64,000 nucleotides of DNA from Salibacterium lacus (GTDB taxonomy: Bacteria; Bacillota; Bacilli; Bacillales; Marinococcaceae). Shown here one piece after another: positions 43,346-52,353 of the stretch; position 1 is the stretch's first letter; each line of letters begins with the position of its first letter. Position numbers and translations under genes: made by a program. The notes beneath the pieces were generated by a model that saw nothing but the letters and a program-made list of their open reading frames with translations, was not told the origin of the DNA and made no database searches. The stretch lies in assembly GCF_042684865.1 (NCBI RefSeq), contig NZ_JBHUML010000002.1, forward strand, positions 1,612,001-1,676,000. The letters run 5' to 3'.

Positions 43346-44782
43346 TTAATCCGTCATCGCCGCCTTCAAAAACAGCGCAAACTGGGACCGTTTCAGGTCT
43401 TCATTCGGCCGGAAAGCTTCCACGGTGGTGACTTCGTTATGATACAGGGTGTTGATTGCTTCATAGTTCCAGAAATCTTCCCCGATATCTTCAAAGGAAT
43501 GAGAATCCGCCGGTGTTTCCAGTGTTTCTTCAAAACCCGAAACCAGAATGGAAGCCGTCTGTGCACGCGTCATGTTCTCATTTGGACGGATATTCCCGTT
43601 ACTACCTGTCATAATTCCGTTGTACTCCAGAATACGCATCGCATCATAGCCGAGGTCTCCCGCTTCCATATCAGCAGCCTGCAGCTCGTAATCACCCGGG
43701 GCTTCCAGGTTCAGCGCATCCACCATCATGGAAGCGGCGTGGCGGCGGAGAATCGACTCATTCGGCCGGAACTCTCCACCTGGATACCCGCTCAAGATAC
43801 CACGCACTTCCAGGTAGCCGACAGCCTCTATTAACGGCTGTCTCCGGACGTCATAAAAGTTGGTAATGCTGCCGCTGCGGGCATAGGCACTGGCCATGTA
43901 ACCATCACGGATATCTGCGTAATGGACCGGATAGTACACAAAATGATTGGTCGGGCTGTTGTCATGGGCCGCTGCTCCTTCCACCTCAAGCGGTGTATAA
44001 AGAGAAATACCCCCGACCGTGCGGGCCGTTGTTGAAGGTCCTTCCCGGTAATTTACCTGCATACCGGAATCTTCCGCGTACGTGTAAATATTGTCTCCAC
44101 TCCGGGCCATCTGAGTAGATCGTGTTTTTGTATCTGTTTTTACTTCCTGCTCTTCAAACCGGATACGGTCTTCTCCGTCCTGATATACTGCGTTCCATTC
44201 CGGAACATCAACCTGGCTGCTGCCGAGCAGACTGTTGTTTTCAATGACACCGTAAACGTCTTCCTGGTACACGCTTTCTCCTTCCGCCGGATCATTGCGG
44301 CGGTCGAGGCCGTTGTAGGCAAGAATGGCAAAATACCAGTTCTCAAGCACCTGTTTACTGCCGTCATTCACAGTCGGCAGGACAGAACCTGCCCAGTTCC
44401 ATTTTTCGTTCAGAAGATCGACCCCGACTTCAATATTATAAGCCGTGTCCTGTTCCAGTCTGCCTTGATCAACGCTGCGGTCCTCCAGATCATTTTCATC
44501 CAGAGTCACCTGCATGATGCCCACGCCCCCGTCTTCATTTTGGTTCATGACAGGGTTCCCATTCTCATCAAACTGCCGCATAGCGGTTTCCTCATATGCA
44601 ATCGCTTTAACAATCTCGGGAGGAATGTCATGTTCCAGTGCGGCTTCTGTCAACAGTTCCTTCTTTTCCTTAAAAGACAATGCCTGCTCGTCTGAGCCGC
44701 TTCCTTCCTCTTCTGCAGCCCCGGCTGTTCCAGCTGCCGTTATGCTGCCGGCAAGAGCCAGACCTGTTATAAACTTTTTCAT
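43346..44782 (-). CDS. SLH-anchored protein with lysozyme-like (SLT) N-terminal domain
   Basis: The 478-residue protein has a signal peptide (cut near GAA). The domain that follows (about 38-185) is SLT-like: PPEIVKAIAYEETAMRQFD with a probable catalytic Glu at 64/65, then GGVGIMQVT and WYFAILAYNGLDRR. An SH3-like segment follows (about 225-300, MQVNYREGPSTTARTVGG), then three SLH repeats (about 315-478) with ILRRHAASMMV, MTRAQTASIL and LKRSQFALFL. A glycan-cleaving role is likely but not proven. Confidence 0.85.
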   Translation of the reverse strand: MKKFITGLALAGSITAAGTAGAAEEEGSGSDEQALSFKEKKELLTEAALEHDIPPEIVKAIAYEETAMRQFDENGNPVMNQNEDGGVGIMQVTLDENDLEDRSVDQGRLEQDTAYNIEVGVDLLNEKWNWAGSVLPTVNDGSKQVLENWYFAILAYNGLDRRNDPAEGESVYQEDVYGVIENNSLLGSSQVDVPEWNAVYQDGEDRIRFEEQEVKTDTKTRSTQMARSGDNIYTYAEDSGMQVNYREGPSTTARTVGGISLYTPLEVEGAAAHDNSPTNHFVYYPVHYADIRDGYMASAYARSGSITNFYDVRRQPLIEAVGYLEVRGILSGYPGGEFRPNESILRRHAASMMVDALNLEAPGDYELQAADMEAGDLGYDAMRILEYNGIMTGSNGNIRPNENMTRAQTASILVSGFEETLETPADSHSFEDIGEDFWNYEAINTLYHNEVTTVEAFRPNEDLKRSQFALFLKAAMTD

Positions 44783-45069
44783 CGTTCCTCCCCTTTCTAT
44801 GTATCTATCTACCTCTTATTATAGCAGAAAATCCTGAATCTTCCTATTTATTTTCGTGCCTAAGAATTAATGAAATAATCGGGGATTTAATGATATACTG
44901 AGGAAGTGACTTTTTTGAAGGTAGGCGGAATGGGGATCTTCCACCCGCGGAGGCTCTCTGCCGTCTGCTTCGGAACATCCCCCGACCGGGGATTCAGCTA
45001 TCCGTGATTGCTTTTTCAAACGGAATGTCACGGATGTTTATACCGGGATCAATAAGGAGAGAGCGCGGC

Positions 45070-47439
45070 ATGTTAGCTTCTTTGAAAAAAATCATTGGAG
45101 ACGAACAACAACGAAGACTGAAAAAATATAACAAAGTAGTAGAACGGATCAACAAGCTTGAACCGGAAATAGAACAATTGAGTGATGAACAGCTGCAGGC
45201 GAAAACCGCAGAGTTCCGGGACCGCCTCGACAAAGGGGAAAAACTGTCGTCCATCACAGAGGAAGCCTTCGCCGTCGTACGTGAAGCGTCCCGGCGAATT
45301 ATAGGGCTTCGTCATTTTGATGTTCAGCTTCTCGGAGGACTGACACTTAATGACGGTGATATCGCGGAAATGGCGACCGGGGAAGGAAAAACGATTGTCG
45401 CTTCCCTGCCAAGTTACCTGCGCGGACTTGAAGGAAAAGGCGTTCACGTCATTACCGTCAACGAATACCTGGCCCGCCGTGACCGTGATTTGATCGGGCA
45501 GGTGCATGAATTTCTCGGCTTGACCGTCGGCCTGAACGTTCCAAAGCTCGCCAAAGACGAGAAACGTAAAGCCTATGAAGCAGACATTACATACGGCGTG
45601 AGTAACGAGTTCGGTTTTGACTACCTGAAAGACAATATGGTGCAGAGTACGATTGAAAAAGTACAGCGTCCCTACCATTTTGCTATTATCGACGAAATCG
45701 ACAGTGTTCTTGTCGATGAGGCAAAAACACCGTTGATTATTGCCGGAAAAACCGAAGTTAACCCTGGACTCTATCAAATCTGCGCCAAAATGGCCCGTAG
45801 TTTTGACCCGGAAAAAGACTACCTGTTTGACCCTATTACACGTTCTGTCAGCTTGACCGATCCTGGTATTACAAAGGTCGAGCGCGCGTTTGGGGTCGAC
45901 AACCTGTATGACCTCGAGCACCATACCCTGTATCACTTCGTGCTGCAGGCTTTGCGCGCCCGTGTCATGTTCAGACGCGATGTCGATTACATCGTGAAAG
46001 AAGGGGAGATCAAGCTCGTTGACATGTATACCGGTCGCATCATGGAAGGCCGTACGTTCAGCGATGGTCTTCACCAGGCACTCGAAGCTAAAGAGGGACT
46101 TGAAATTACCGAGGAGAATAAAACCCAGGCCCAGATCACGATTCAGAACTATTTCCGGATGTACCCGGCCCTTTCCGGCATGACCGGAACAGCCAAAACA
46201 GAAGAGGAAGAATTCCGCAACCTGTACGGGATGGATGTTATCCAGGTTCCAACCAATAAACCGAGAATACGGGAAGACCGGGACGACCTCATTTTTGCGA
46301 CAGCTGAAGACAAATACCGGGAAGTTGCCAAGGAAGTTTCCAAGCGTCATGAAAAAGGACAGCCTGTGCTGATCGGCACGACTTCCATCATTCAGTCAGA
46401 GACGATGGCTCGTTACCTTGATGACCGGAAAGTGCCTTATGAGCTTCTCAACGCCAAAAGTGTGGAACGCGAAGTTCAACTGATTTCTCTTGCCGGTCAG
46501 AAAGGCCAGGTTACCATCGCCACCAATATGGCCGGGCGCGGTACCGACATTATGCTCGGCGAGGGAGCAGCCGAAGCCGGTGGTCTCTTTGTACTCGGCA
46601 CGGAACGTCATGAAAACAGACGGATCGACAATCAGTTGAAAGGCCGTTCCGGGCGGCAGGGCGACCCCGGTGAAACACAGATGTACGTCTCTCTTGAAGA
46701 TGAGATGCTGCTCCGCTTCGGGGAAGAGGATATTGAAGGATTGAAAGAAAAACTAAAAACCGACGAGAACGGCGTCGTGCAAAATGATGACGCCCACACC
46801 ATTATTAACCGGGCTCAGGAAATGTGCGAAAACGCGAATGCATCGCTGCGTGAATTCACATTAAAACTGGACGACATCGCCAACGAACAGCGCCGCGTCA
46901 TCTATACGCTGCGTAATCAAGTACTGGAGAGCGATGATCCGCTGCAATCCTGGATAAATATCGTCAAATCCAGCACGAAAAAGCTTGTGGAATCCTACTG
47001 CGGGGATGAATATGTACCGGAAGAATGGGATCTGCGGGCACTTGAAACCAGACTCAACCGCATCATCGTAACCCCGGGCATCCAGCTCCCTAAGAAGGCG
47101 GAAAATCAAAAAGATATCATGGAGCTTGTCGAAGAAAAAACCGCTGCCTTCCTTGAAGAAGTGGAACAGCTCCGTGAACGCAAAGGTGTCCAGAACCAGG
47201 CCCGCAAAGTGCTGCTGACCAACATCGACCGGCACTGGCTCAGCCATCTTGAAGAAATGACCCGCTTAAAAGAGGGCATCGGACTTCGCAGTTACGGGCA
47301 GGAAGATCCGATGCGGGTTTATACAAGGGAAGGCTATGAATTGTTTTCCCGTATGTATGATTTAATTGAACAGGATGCTTCCGTTCATTTATCCAAACTC
47401 ATCCGCCCGCTGATTTTACCGGAAGAGGTGAAAAAATAA
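45070..47439 (+). CDS. secA2: Accessory Sec translocase ATPase SecA2
   Basis: The 789-residue motor has all SecA ATPase motifs: MATGEGKT, the DEAD-like IIDEIDSVLVDEAKTPLI, GTTSIIQSE, TNMAGRGTDIMLG and LKGRSGRQGDPG. It lacks the C-terminal zinc-binding tail found in housekeeping SecA. It starts at the ATG at 45070; the frame is open upstream but without SecA similarity. Its stop overlaps the start of slaP by one base. In B. anthracis SecA2 and SlaP export S-layer proteins carrying SLH domains, which fits the SLH genes around it. Confidence 0.92.
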   Translation: MLASLKKIIGDEQQRRLKKYNKVVERINKLEPEIEQLSDEQLQAKTAEFRDRLDKGEKLSSITEEAFAVVREASRRIIGLRHFDVQLLGGLTLNDGDIAEMATGEGKTIVASLPSYLRGLEGKGVHVITVNEYLARRDRDLIGQVHEFLGLTVGLNVPKLAKDEKRKAYEADITYGVSNEFGFDYLKDNMVQSTIEKVQRPYHFAIIDEIDSVLVDEAKTPLIIAGKTEVNPGLYQICAKMARSFDPEKDYLFDPITRSVSLTDPGITKVERAFGVDNLYDLEHHTLYHFVLQALRARVMFRRDVDYIVKEGEIKLVDMYTGRIMEGRTFSDGLHQALEAKEGLEITEENKTQAQITIQNYFRMYPALSGMTGTAKTEEEEFRNLYGMDVIQVPTNKPRIREDRDDLIFATAEDKYREVAKEVSKRHEKGQPVLIGTTSIIQSETMARYLDDRKVPYELLNAKSVEREVQLISLAGQKGQVTIATNMAGRGTDIMLGEGAAEAGGLFVLGTERHENRRIDNQLKGRSGRQGDPGETQMYVSLEDEMLLRFGEEDIEGLKEKLKTDENGVVQNDDAHTIINRAQEMCENANASLREFTLKLDDIANEQRRVIYTLRNQVLESDDPLQSWINIVKSSTKKLVESYCGDEYVPEEWDLRALETRLNRIIVTPGIQLPKKAENQKDIMELVEEKTAAFLEEVEQLRERKGVQNQARKVLLTNIDRHWLSHLEEMTRLKEGIGLRSYGQEDPMRVYTREGYELFSRMYDLIEQDASVHLSKLIRPLILPEEVKK

Positions 47440-48362
47440 TGCTTCCTTTTTTTCGTAAAAAACGAGACGGAAAACCGAAAATGGAAGGAAATGAATCAAC
47501 CGTTTCCTCCGAAGAACTATTGAATGAAACAAGTGACACCGAAGGCCGGGAAAAACAGATCGACACGGATCTTTCGTTTCATCCAGAATGGGATGTATCC
47601 AAAGAGGATCAGTATTCCTTTCAGTTTCTGAATATGGAATGCCCGCCTCTTGCGCCGAACCAGATTTCGCTTTCGGGCATCAGTCTGCAGCAAAACGAGG
47701 AACAGGGTTCGGTTGAGGTATCGGCTTTTATCCGCAGCAGCCTGAATAAAACCATTAAGCTGCACGAAACGACACTTGTACTTCTCGACAGTTCCGAGCA
47801 GGTGCTTGGCCGCAAAACCATGGATCTTGAAGAAGCAGGGGACATTCCGCCGTACAGCAGCCGGCCCTGGAACATGACGTTCAGTGATCAGGAACTGTTC
47901 ACAACCGACATTCCGTCGGAAGGATGGAAGCTTGCGTTTCAGCTGAAACCATCTTCGCGCAAACACAGTCTGGATCTTCAGAACAGCTGGGAACAGTCTC
48001 TTGCAGAAAAAGACAAGCATGAACTGCAGAACATGGTGGAGCGGCTCGATCCTCCGAAACCGGGTGAAGTAAATTTCATGGGACTGAAAGCCGTCCAGAA
48101 AGACAACGGCGATCTCCATGTGACGCTTCTCATCCGCAACGGCAGTGAGAAAAATGTAACACTGGAACAGATTCCGCTTCAGGTCGAAGACGCCGGCGGT
48201 ACCACCGTAGCAAAAGGCGGCTTCACAATGAATGATTTCGGTGTCAAAGCCAATACAAGCAAACCCTGGACCTTTATTTTCCCAAGCAGCATGGTTCAGG
48301 AAGACGATATTGACCTGAGCAGCTGGAAAGCCTATCCGATTCAGAAAAATACAGCTCATTAA
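47439..48362 (+). CDS. slaP: Accessory Sec system S-layer assembly protein SlaP
   Basis: The 307-residue cytoplasmic protein has a charged N-terminus and two copies of the SLAP domain (about 65-165: PLAPNQISLSGISLQ, SSRPWNMTF; about 205-300: PPKPGEVNFMGLKAVQ, TSKPWTFIF). SlaP helps SecA2 with S-layer protein export in B. anthracis. It has no signal peptide. Translation is coupled to secA2 (TAATG). Confidence 0.9.
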   Translation: MLPFFRKKRDGKPKMEGNESTVSSEELLNETSDTEGREKQIDTDLSFHPEWDVSKEDQYSFQFLNMECPPLAPNQISLSGISLQQNEEQGSVEVSAFIRSSLNKTIKLHETTLVLLDSSEQVLGRKTMDLEEAGDIPPYSSRPWNMTFSDQELFTTDIPSEGWKLAFQLKPSSRKHSLDLQNSWEQSLAEKDKHELQNMVERLDPPKPGEVNFMGLKAVQKDNGDLHVTLLIRNGSEKNVTLEQIPLQVEDAGGTTVAKGGFTMNDFGVKANTSKPWTFIFPSSMVQEDDIDLSSWKAYPIQKNTAH

Positions 48363-48370
48363 ATCGCTGA

Positions 48371-48406
48371 AACCGGGGATGCAGCGCGCATCTCCCGGTT
48401 TTTTTG
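48371..48406 (+). terminator. Terminator of secA2-slaP
   Basis: AACCGGG and GATGC pair with GCATC and CCCGGTT, followed by seven T. It lies eight bases after the slaP stop, at the edge of repeat block 4. Confidence 0.9.
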
Positions 48407-48458
48407 TACGTCTGGATGATTTCTGCCGGGGTTTTGGTGTTTCCAGCTCAATTCCCCA

Positions 48459-48821
48459 AGTTTATCAATTGCTCTTTGCATTTTCTCGATCGGTTCTCGG
48501 GGTTTATTGATCGATTCTCTTGTTTCTCGATCGATTCTCCTCCCATTTCCGATTTTCTTGATCGATTCTTTCGATTTCTCGATCGATTCCCGCCTTTTCT
48601 CGATTGATTCTCCACTTTTATTCATCGATCCTCGACTGCAGAAAGAAACCTGGATCCATTGAGGAGCCGGGTCTATCAATCGGAGCGCAGTTTTTATTGA
48701 TTGATTCTCCGGATTTATCGCTCGATTCTCTTTTTTCTCGATTGATTCTGGTGGGCTTGCGTGATTTCTGCATCGATTCTCTAGGTTTCTCGATCGATTC
48801 TCCAAATTTATCGATCAATTA
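48459..48821. repeat. GATC-core repeat array, block 4
   Basis: Between two converging genes lies a further block of the 21-bp-phased repeat: TTTATTGATCGATTC, TTTCTCGATCGATTC, CTTGATCGATTC, CTCGATCGATTCC and similar. An interrupting segment (48640-48690) does not match the spacer of the other blocks. On the minus strand a run of SGESIEK / RRESIEK / SKESIKK heptapeptides shows the seven-codon period. The block is flanked by terminators on both sides (48371-48406, 48857-48895). Confidence 0.85.
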
Positions 48822-48856
48822 CCTCCCCCCTGCCACAGCGAAAATGTGACCCAATA

Positions 48857-48895
48857 AAAAAGCTTTCCCCTATTCTATTAGGAGAAAGCTTTTTT
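48857..48895 (-). terminator. Terminator of the SLH-phosphodiester glycosidase gene
   Basis: AAAAAAGCTTTCTCC / GGGGAAAGCTTTTTT hairpin with an AT-rich loop. It is nearly symmetric, so it may work in both directions. Confidence 0.85.
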
Positions 48896-48900
48896 CCATC

Positions 48901-51120
48901 TTATAAATCTTCCAGTGCCCGTTCCATAAAGACGGTGAATTGAGCTCTGGAGACGGCTTCGCCGGGACGGAAACTGCCGTCACTGCCGCGGGCCACGCCG
49001 TAGGAGGCAAGTGTTTCGATAGCGCCGTGCGCCCAGTAATCTTCATCTACATCATCAAAGGAACTACTGCTGCTCTCATTTTCCAGGTCAAACGCCCGGA
49101 CAAGAATGACAGCCATCTGAGCACGAGTCAATTGTCCGTTTGGACGGAATGTATCCCCGCTGCCACGCATCAATTCTTCATCCGCGACCGCGGCAATGTC
49201 CTCGTAGGCATGAAAGTCAGTTGTTATATCGGAAAACTCAGGAGACGGACGGTCTCCGCGCTCCAGATCAAAGGCGCGGACCATCATGCTTGCAGCTTGG
49301 GAGCGTTTCAGTTCTCCCCCGGGGCGGAACGTTCCATCATTGTATCCATTAATGATACCACGGCCCGCCAGGTATTCAATGCTGCCGGAGGCCCAGTAAT
49401 CACGGGGCACGTCGTTAAATGCAGACGGCGCATTTACTTGAACCGGTATATCAAAAGAATTGCCGGCCAGTTCTACTGTAATACTTCCGGATGCACTTTC
49501 CCCGGAAGCGGTGAAATGACCGCTGCTGTCTATTGATCCGACATCTCCCTGTACGCTCCAGTTGATCCGGCTTTTGTCAAACAGCAGTTTGCGGCCGTCC
49601 GACAGCGCAGGATCAGCAGAAAGACGGACCGATTCACCGGTGTTCACATTCAGTTCCGAATGAGAAAGGTTCCATGTGTCAAAGCTGTCCGTCACACTCA
49701 CGCCGGTAGAGCCAACCTGATTCCCGTCCACACTGGCCTGAATCCGGCCTTCGCCGGCGTTTTCAGCTGTAAACGTTGTGCCTTCCATACTTCCGGCGCT
49801 GCTGCTGAAGTTCCAGGTAATATCAGCCGTACTCACGTCAATAGGGTTAAAATACTCGTCCATTCCGTAAACTGTCGAAACATTCATTTGATGGCCGGTG
49901 AGAAGGACTCCATCGTTTCGTGATAGAATCAGCTTATCAAGCGGCGACCGCGGTGCTGTACTGACGGCCTGCAGCGTGGAAGAAACGCGGCGTTCCGCGC
50001 CGGAGAGCTCGTTCATGACACTTGCGTATCCGTCCCCGTGCTGCCGGGCCACCATCGTCGAAGAACCTCCGCCGTCAAAATTCAGCGCCCGCTCGGCACC
50101 TATGTCACGCATGTACTTCGCCATATCACGGATGCTCGCCCTGTCCATCGTAACCATGTAGACATTATCTCCGCTTTCATCCACACCTACAGCGGTACGT
50201 TCCGTTTTGGATGTATACCGCCAGCTGTCCGAATTCATCGTAATGGCAAGTTCGCCGTTACGGACAAGCTGCGGCCCGCTTCCGAGCACAAAAGACGCAT
50301 CTTTCCACTTATCATTAATAGAAGCATTTACTGTAATTTCGTCTCCTATGCTCACATTCTGAAGCTGGTCATACCGGTCTCCGCGGGCGGAGAGGACAAA
50401 TCCATTCTCCGGAATCGGAGCATTTCCTGCTTCATTGTAAGCACGGATATCTGTCACCGATCCGCTTATTTCGTCCCCGAACGAAAAACTTCCCGGATTG
50501 CCGGATGCCGTCTCCACAACAATTTCCATACCGTACTCATTCGTACCGGTACGATTGTTAATGTAAGAGGAGGTGAAAAGAACAGCTTCATTGTCCAGAC
50601 GCTGTGTATTGATATTATCCACCGTCACAGACGATCCATTCACTTTTGCTGACACATTGGCATCATACTGGCCGATGGCTGCCTTCCCGTTCCTTTTCTC
50701 CCCAAAAACGATCGGTTCACTGCGGTAATGTTCTCTGGAATTGGAGATACGTCCAAAACTGATGATTTCATTGTCTTTCGTTATAATACTGAAAGGCAGC
50801 TGAGTCGAACCCGATCCCATATCGAAGAAAGAAGCATTCACCGCGCCTATGACTCTATTCCCTTTTCTTGTGTTATTTTCCGCCTGCTGGGACGTGGTAC
50901 GCAGCTGATCAAGCGGCTCCGGCACATTGACATCGAGCTTGCTGTATTCTTCGGTCAAATCTACCTGAAGAATGTCAGCGCCGGTCGCGTCATCGCTTTC
51001 ATATGATACCCCCGGTCCCACCTGGAACGAAGAAGCCCCTGCTCCCTGGGCAGCTGAAAAAAACAGCGCCCCGGACACCATGGACACGATTCCGCGGGTC
51101 ATGTATTTCTTTATTTTCAT
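48901..51120 (-). CDS. SLH-anchored phosphodiester glycosidase (NAGPA-like)
   Basis: The 739-residue secreted protein has a signal peptide (to about GAGA). A phosphodiester glycosidase domain (about 80-390) carries GAVNASFFDMGSG, FVLGSGPQLVRNGE and ALNFDGGGSSTMVAR. Ig-like beta regions follow (about 395-560), then three C-terminal SLH repeats (about 565-736) with LKRSQAASMM, LTRAQMAVIL and VSRAQFTVFM. NAGPA-type enzymes uncover sugars linked through phosphate. In this setting a wall-polymer or exopolysaccharide phosphodiester is a plausible substrate, but that is inference. Confidence 0.88.
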   Translation of the reverse strand: MKIKKYMTRGIVSMVSGALFFSAAQGAGASSFQVGPGVSYESDDATGADILQVDLTEEYSKLDVNVPEPLDQLRTTSQQAENNTRKGNRVIGAVNASFFDMGSGSTQLPFSIITKDNEIISFGRISNSREHYRSEPIVFGEKRNGKAAIGQYDANVSAKVNGSSVTVDNINTQRLDNEAVLFTSSYINNRTGTNEYGMEIVVETASGNPGSFSFGDEISGSVTDIRAYNEAGNAPIPENGFVLSARGDRYDQLQNVSIGDEITVNASINDKWKDASFVLGSGPQLVRNGELAITMNSDSWRYTSKTERTAVGVDESGDNVYMVTMDRASIRDMAKYMRDIGAERALNFDGGGSSTMVARQHGDGYASVMNELSGAERRVSSTLQAVSTAPRSPLDKLILSRNDGVLLTGHQMNVSTVYGMDEYFNPIDVSTADITWNFSSSAGSMEGTTFTAENAGEGRIQASVDGNQVGSTGVSVTDSFDTWNLSHSELNVNTGESVRLSADPALSDGRKLLFDKSRINWSVQGDVGSIDSSGHFTASGESASGSITVELAGNSFDIPVQVNAPSAFNDVPRDYWASGSIEYLAGRGIINGYNDGTFRPGGELKRSQAASMMVRAFDLERGDRPSPEFSDITTDFHAYEDIAAVADEELMRGSGDTFRPNGQLTRAQMAVILVRAFDLENESSSSSFDDVDEDYWAHGAIETLASYGVARGSDGSFRPGEAVSRAQFTVFMERALEDL

Positions 51121-51444
51121 TATGTATAATCCTCTCCTGTGTTTTATTCTATGAAGCTATGAACATCACGCTAATTGTAGATTATTCCAATTGGTGGAGC
51201 GTGTCAATCCAAACCCCAAAAGTTAGGAAAAAAGGTCGAACCTTCAAGCGGGTCTGTTGATAACCTTTTACCACACCTGTCTTTTGTAAAAAGAAGGGAA
51301 GGCAGCCGCTCCGCCGCAGTGAAAATACCGCCTGCGCGAAAAGACGAAGCAGGGACCGCTTCCCGTACTTCGTCTTTTCTACTATACTGTCTCATTTTGT
51401 ACGCGCCTCTTGCAGCAGACTGCCGGCGCGGGCAAAAGCGGTGG
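51121..51444. other. Gap between galU end and SLH-glycosidase start
   Basis: It contains the upstream region of the SLH-glycosidase gene and the galU terminator at 51339-51378. No ORF with a convincing start or family match is visible in the remaining 280 bases. Confidence 0.5.
51339..51378 (-). terminator. Terminator of galU
   Basis: AAAAGACGAAG pairs with CTTCGTCTTTT in a perfect 11-bp stem. The long loop contains a partial inner stem (GGGA / TCCC). Confidence 0.8.
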
Positions 51445-52323
51445 TTATTTGGTTTTGTGCAGGACGTCTTCCAGGTAGGAACGGACCGGTTCGTTCAAAT
51501 CCTCCCGTCCAAGGGCAAAATCGACAGTAGCTTTGACAAATCCAAATTTATCTCCGACATCATAGCGGATGCCGCCGAATTGGTAGGCCAGAACGTCCTG
51601 GTTCTGATTCAGCGCCTTTATTGCATCGGTCAGCTGAATCTCATTACCTGAACCTGGTTCGAGGTTGTGCAGGATATCAAAGATTTCCGGACGCAGAACA
51701 TACCGCCCCATAATCGCATAATTCGACGGAGCCTCGTCCAGTGCCGGTTTTTCCTTTAAATCCGCAAGTTGAAGAACACCGTTTTCATCCTCTTGTCCCT
51801 TCGGTTCTACAATGCCGTATTTAGACACTTCTTCATCAGGAACCTGCTGCACACCGACCACAGAAGACTCGTGGGCATCATACGTTTCGATCAGCTGTTT
51901 CAGACACGGCGTTTCCGATTTAACAATGTCATCCCCGAGCAGTACGGCAAACGGCTCATCCCCGATAAACCGGCTGGCACAGGCAATGGCGTGACCCAGC
52001 CCTTTCGGTTCTTTTTGACGGATGTAATGGATATTAGCCATATTGGATATGTCCTGGACTTCTTCCAGCTGTGACCATTTTTTCTTTTGAGCCAGTGTTT
52101 CCTCCAGCTCGTAAGATTTGTCAAAATGATCCTCAATCGCCCGTTTCCCGCGGCCGCTTACGATAATAATGTCCTCTATTCCCGATTCCATCGCTTCTTC
52201 TACGATATATTGAATAGTCGGCTTGTCCACAATCGGCAGCATTTCTTTCGGCTGTGCTTTTGTTGCCGGCAGAAAACGGGTGCCAAGACCAGCTGCCGGA
52301 ATAATCGCTTTTCTTACTTTCAC
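51445..52323 (-). CDS. galU: UTP-glucose-1-phosphate uridylyltransferase GalU/GtaB
   Basis: The 292-residue enzyme makes UDP-glucose. It opens with KVRKAIIPAAGLGTRFLPATKAQPKEMLPI and has VLLGDDIV and GTGNEIQLTD-like (GSGNEIQLTDAI) motifs. The GTG at 52323 has GGAGAG six bases before it and matches the B. subtilis GtaB start; another in-frame GTG at 52332 lies inside the ribosome site. UDP-glucose would feed ugd at 27 kb and glycolipid or wall polymers. Confidence 0.95.
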   Translation of the reverse strand: MKVRKAIIPAAGLGTRFLPATKAQPKEMLPIVDKPTIQYIVEEAMESGIEDIIIVSGRGKRAIEDHFDKSYELEETLAQKKKWSQLEEVQDISNMANIHYIRQKEPKGLGHAIACASRFIGDEPFAVLLGDDIVKSETPCLKQLIETYDAHESSVVGVQQVPDEEVSKYGIVEPKGQEDENGVLQLADLKEKPALDEAPSNYAIMGRYVLRPEIFDILHNLEPGSGNEIQLTDAIKALNQNQDVLAYQFGGIRYDVGDKFGFVKATVDFALGREDLNEPVRSYLEDVLHKTK

Positions 52324-52353
52324 ACGTATCACTCTCCGTTCTATGAGCTGTTT

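Noticed and set aside
45073..46350. 425-codon minus-strand frame opposite secA2
   Set aside because: Long antisense shadow of a highly conserved gene; no start signal or homology recognised.
48359..48805. 148-codon minus-strand hypothetical protein
   Set aside because: Same explanation: heptapeptide translation of repeat block 4, overlapping the slaP terminator, with no ribosome site.
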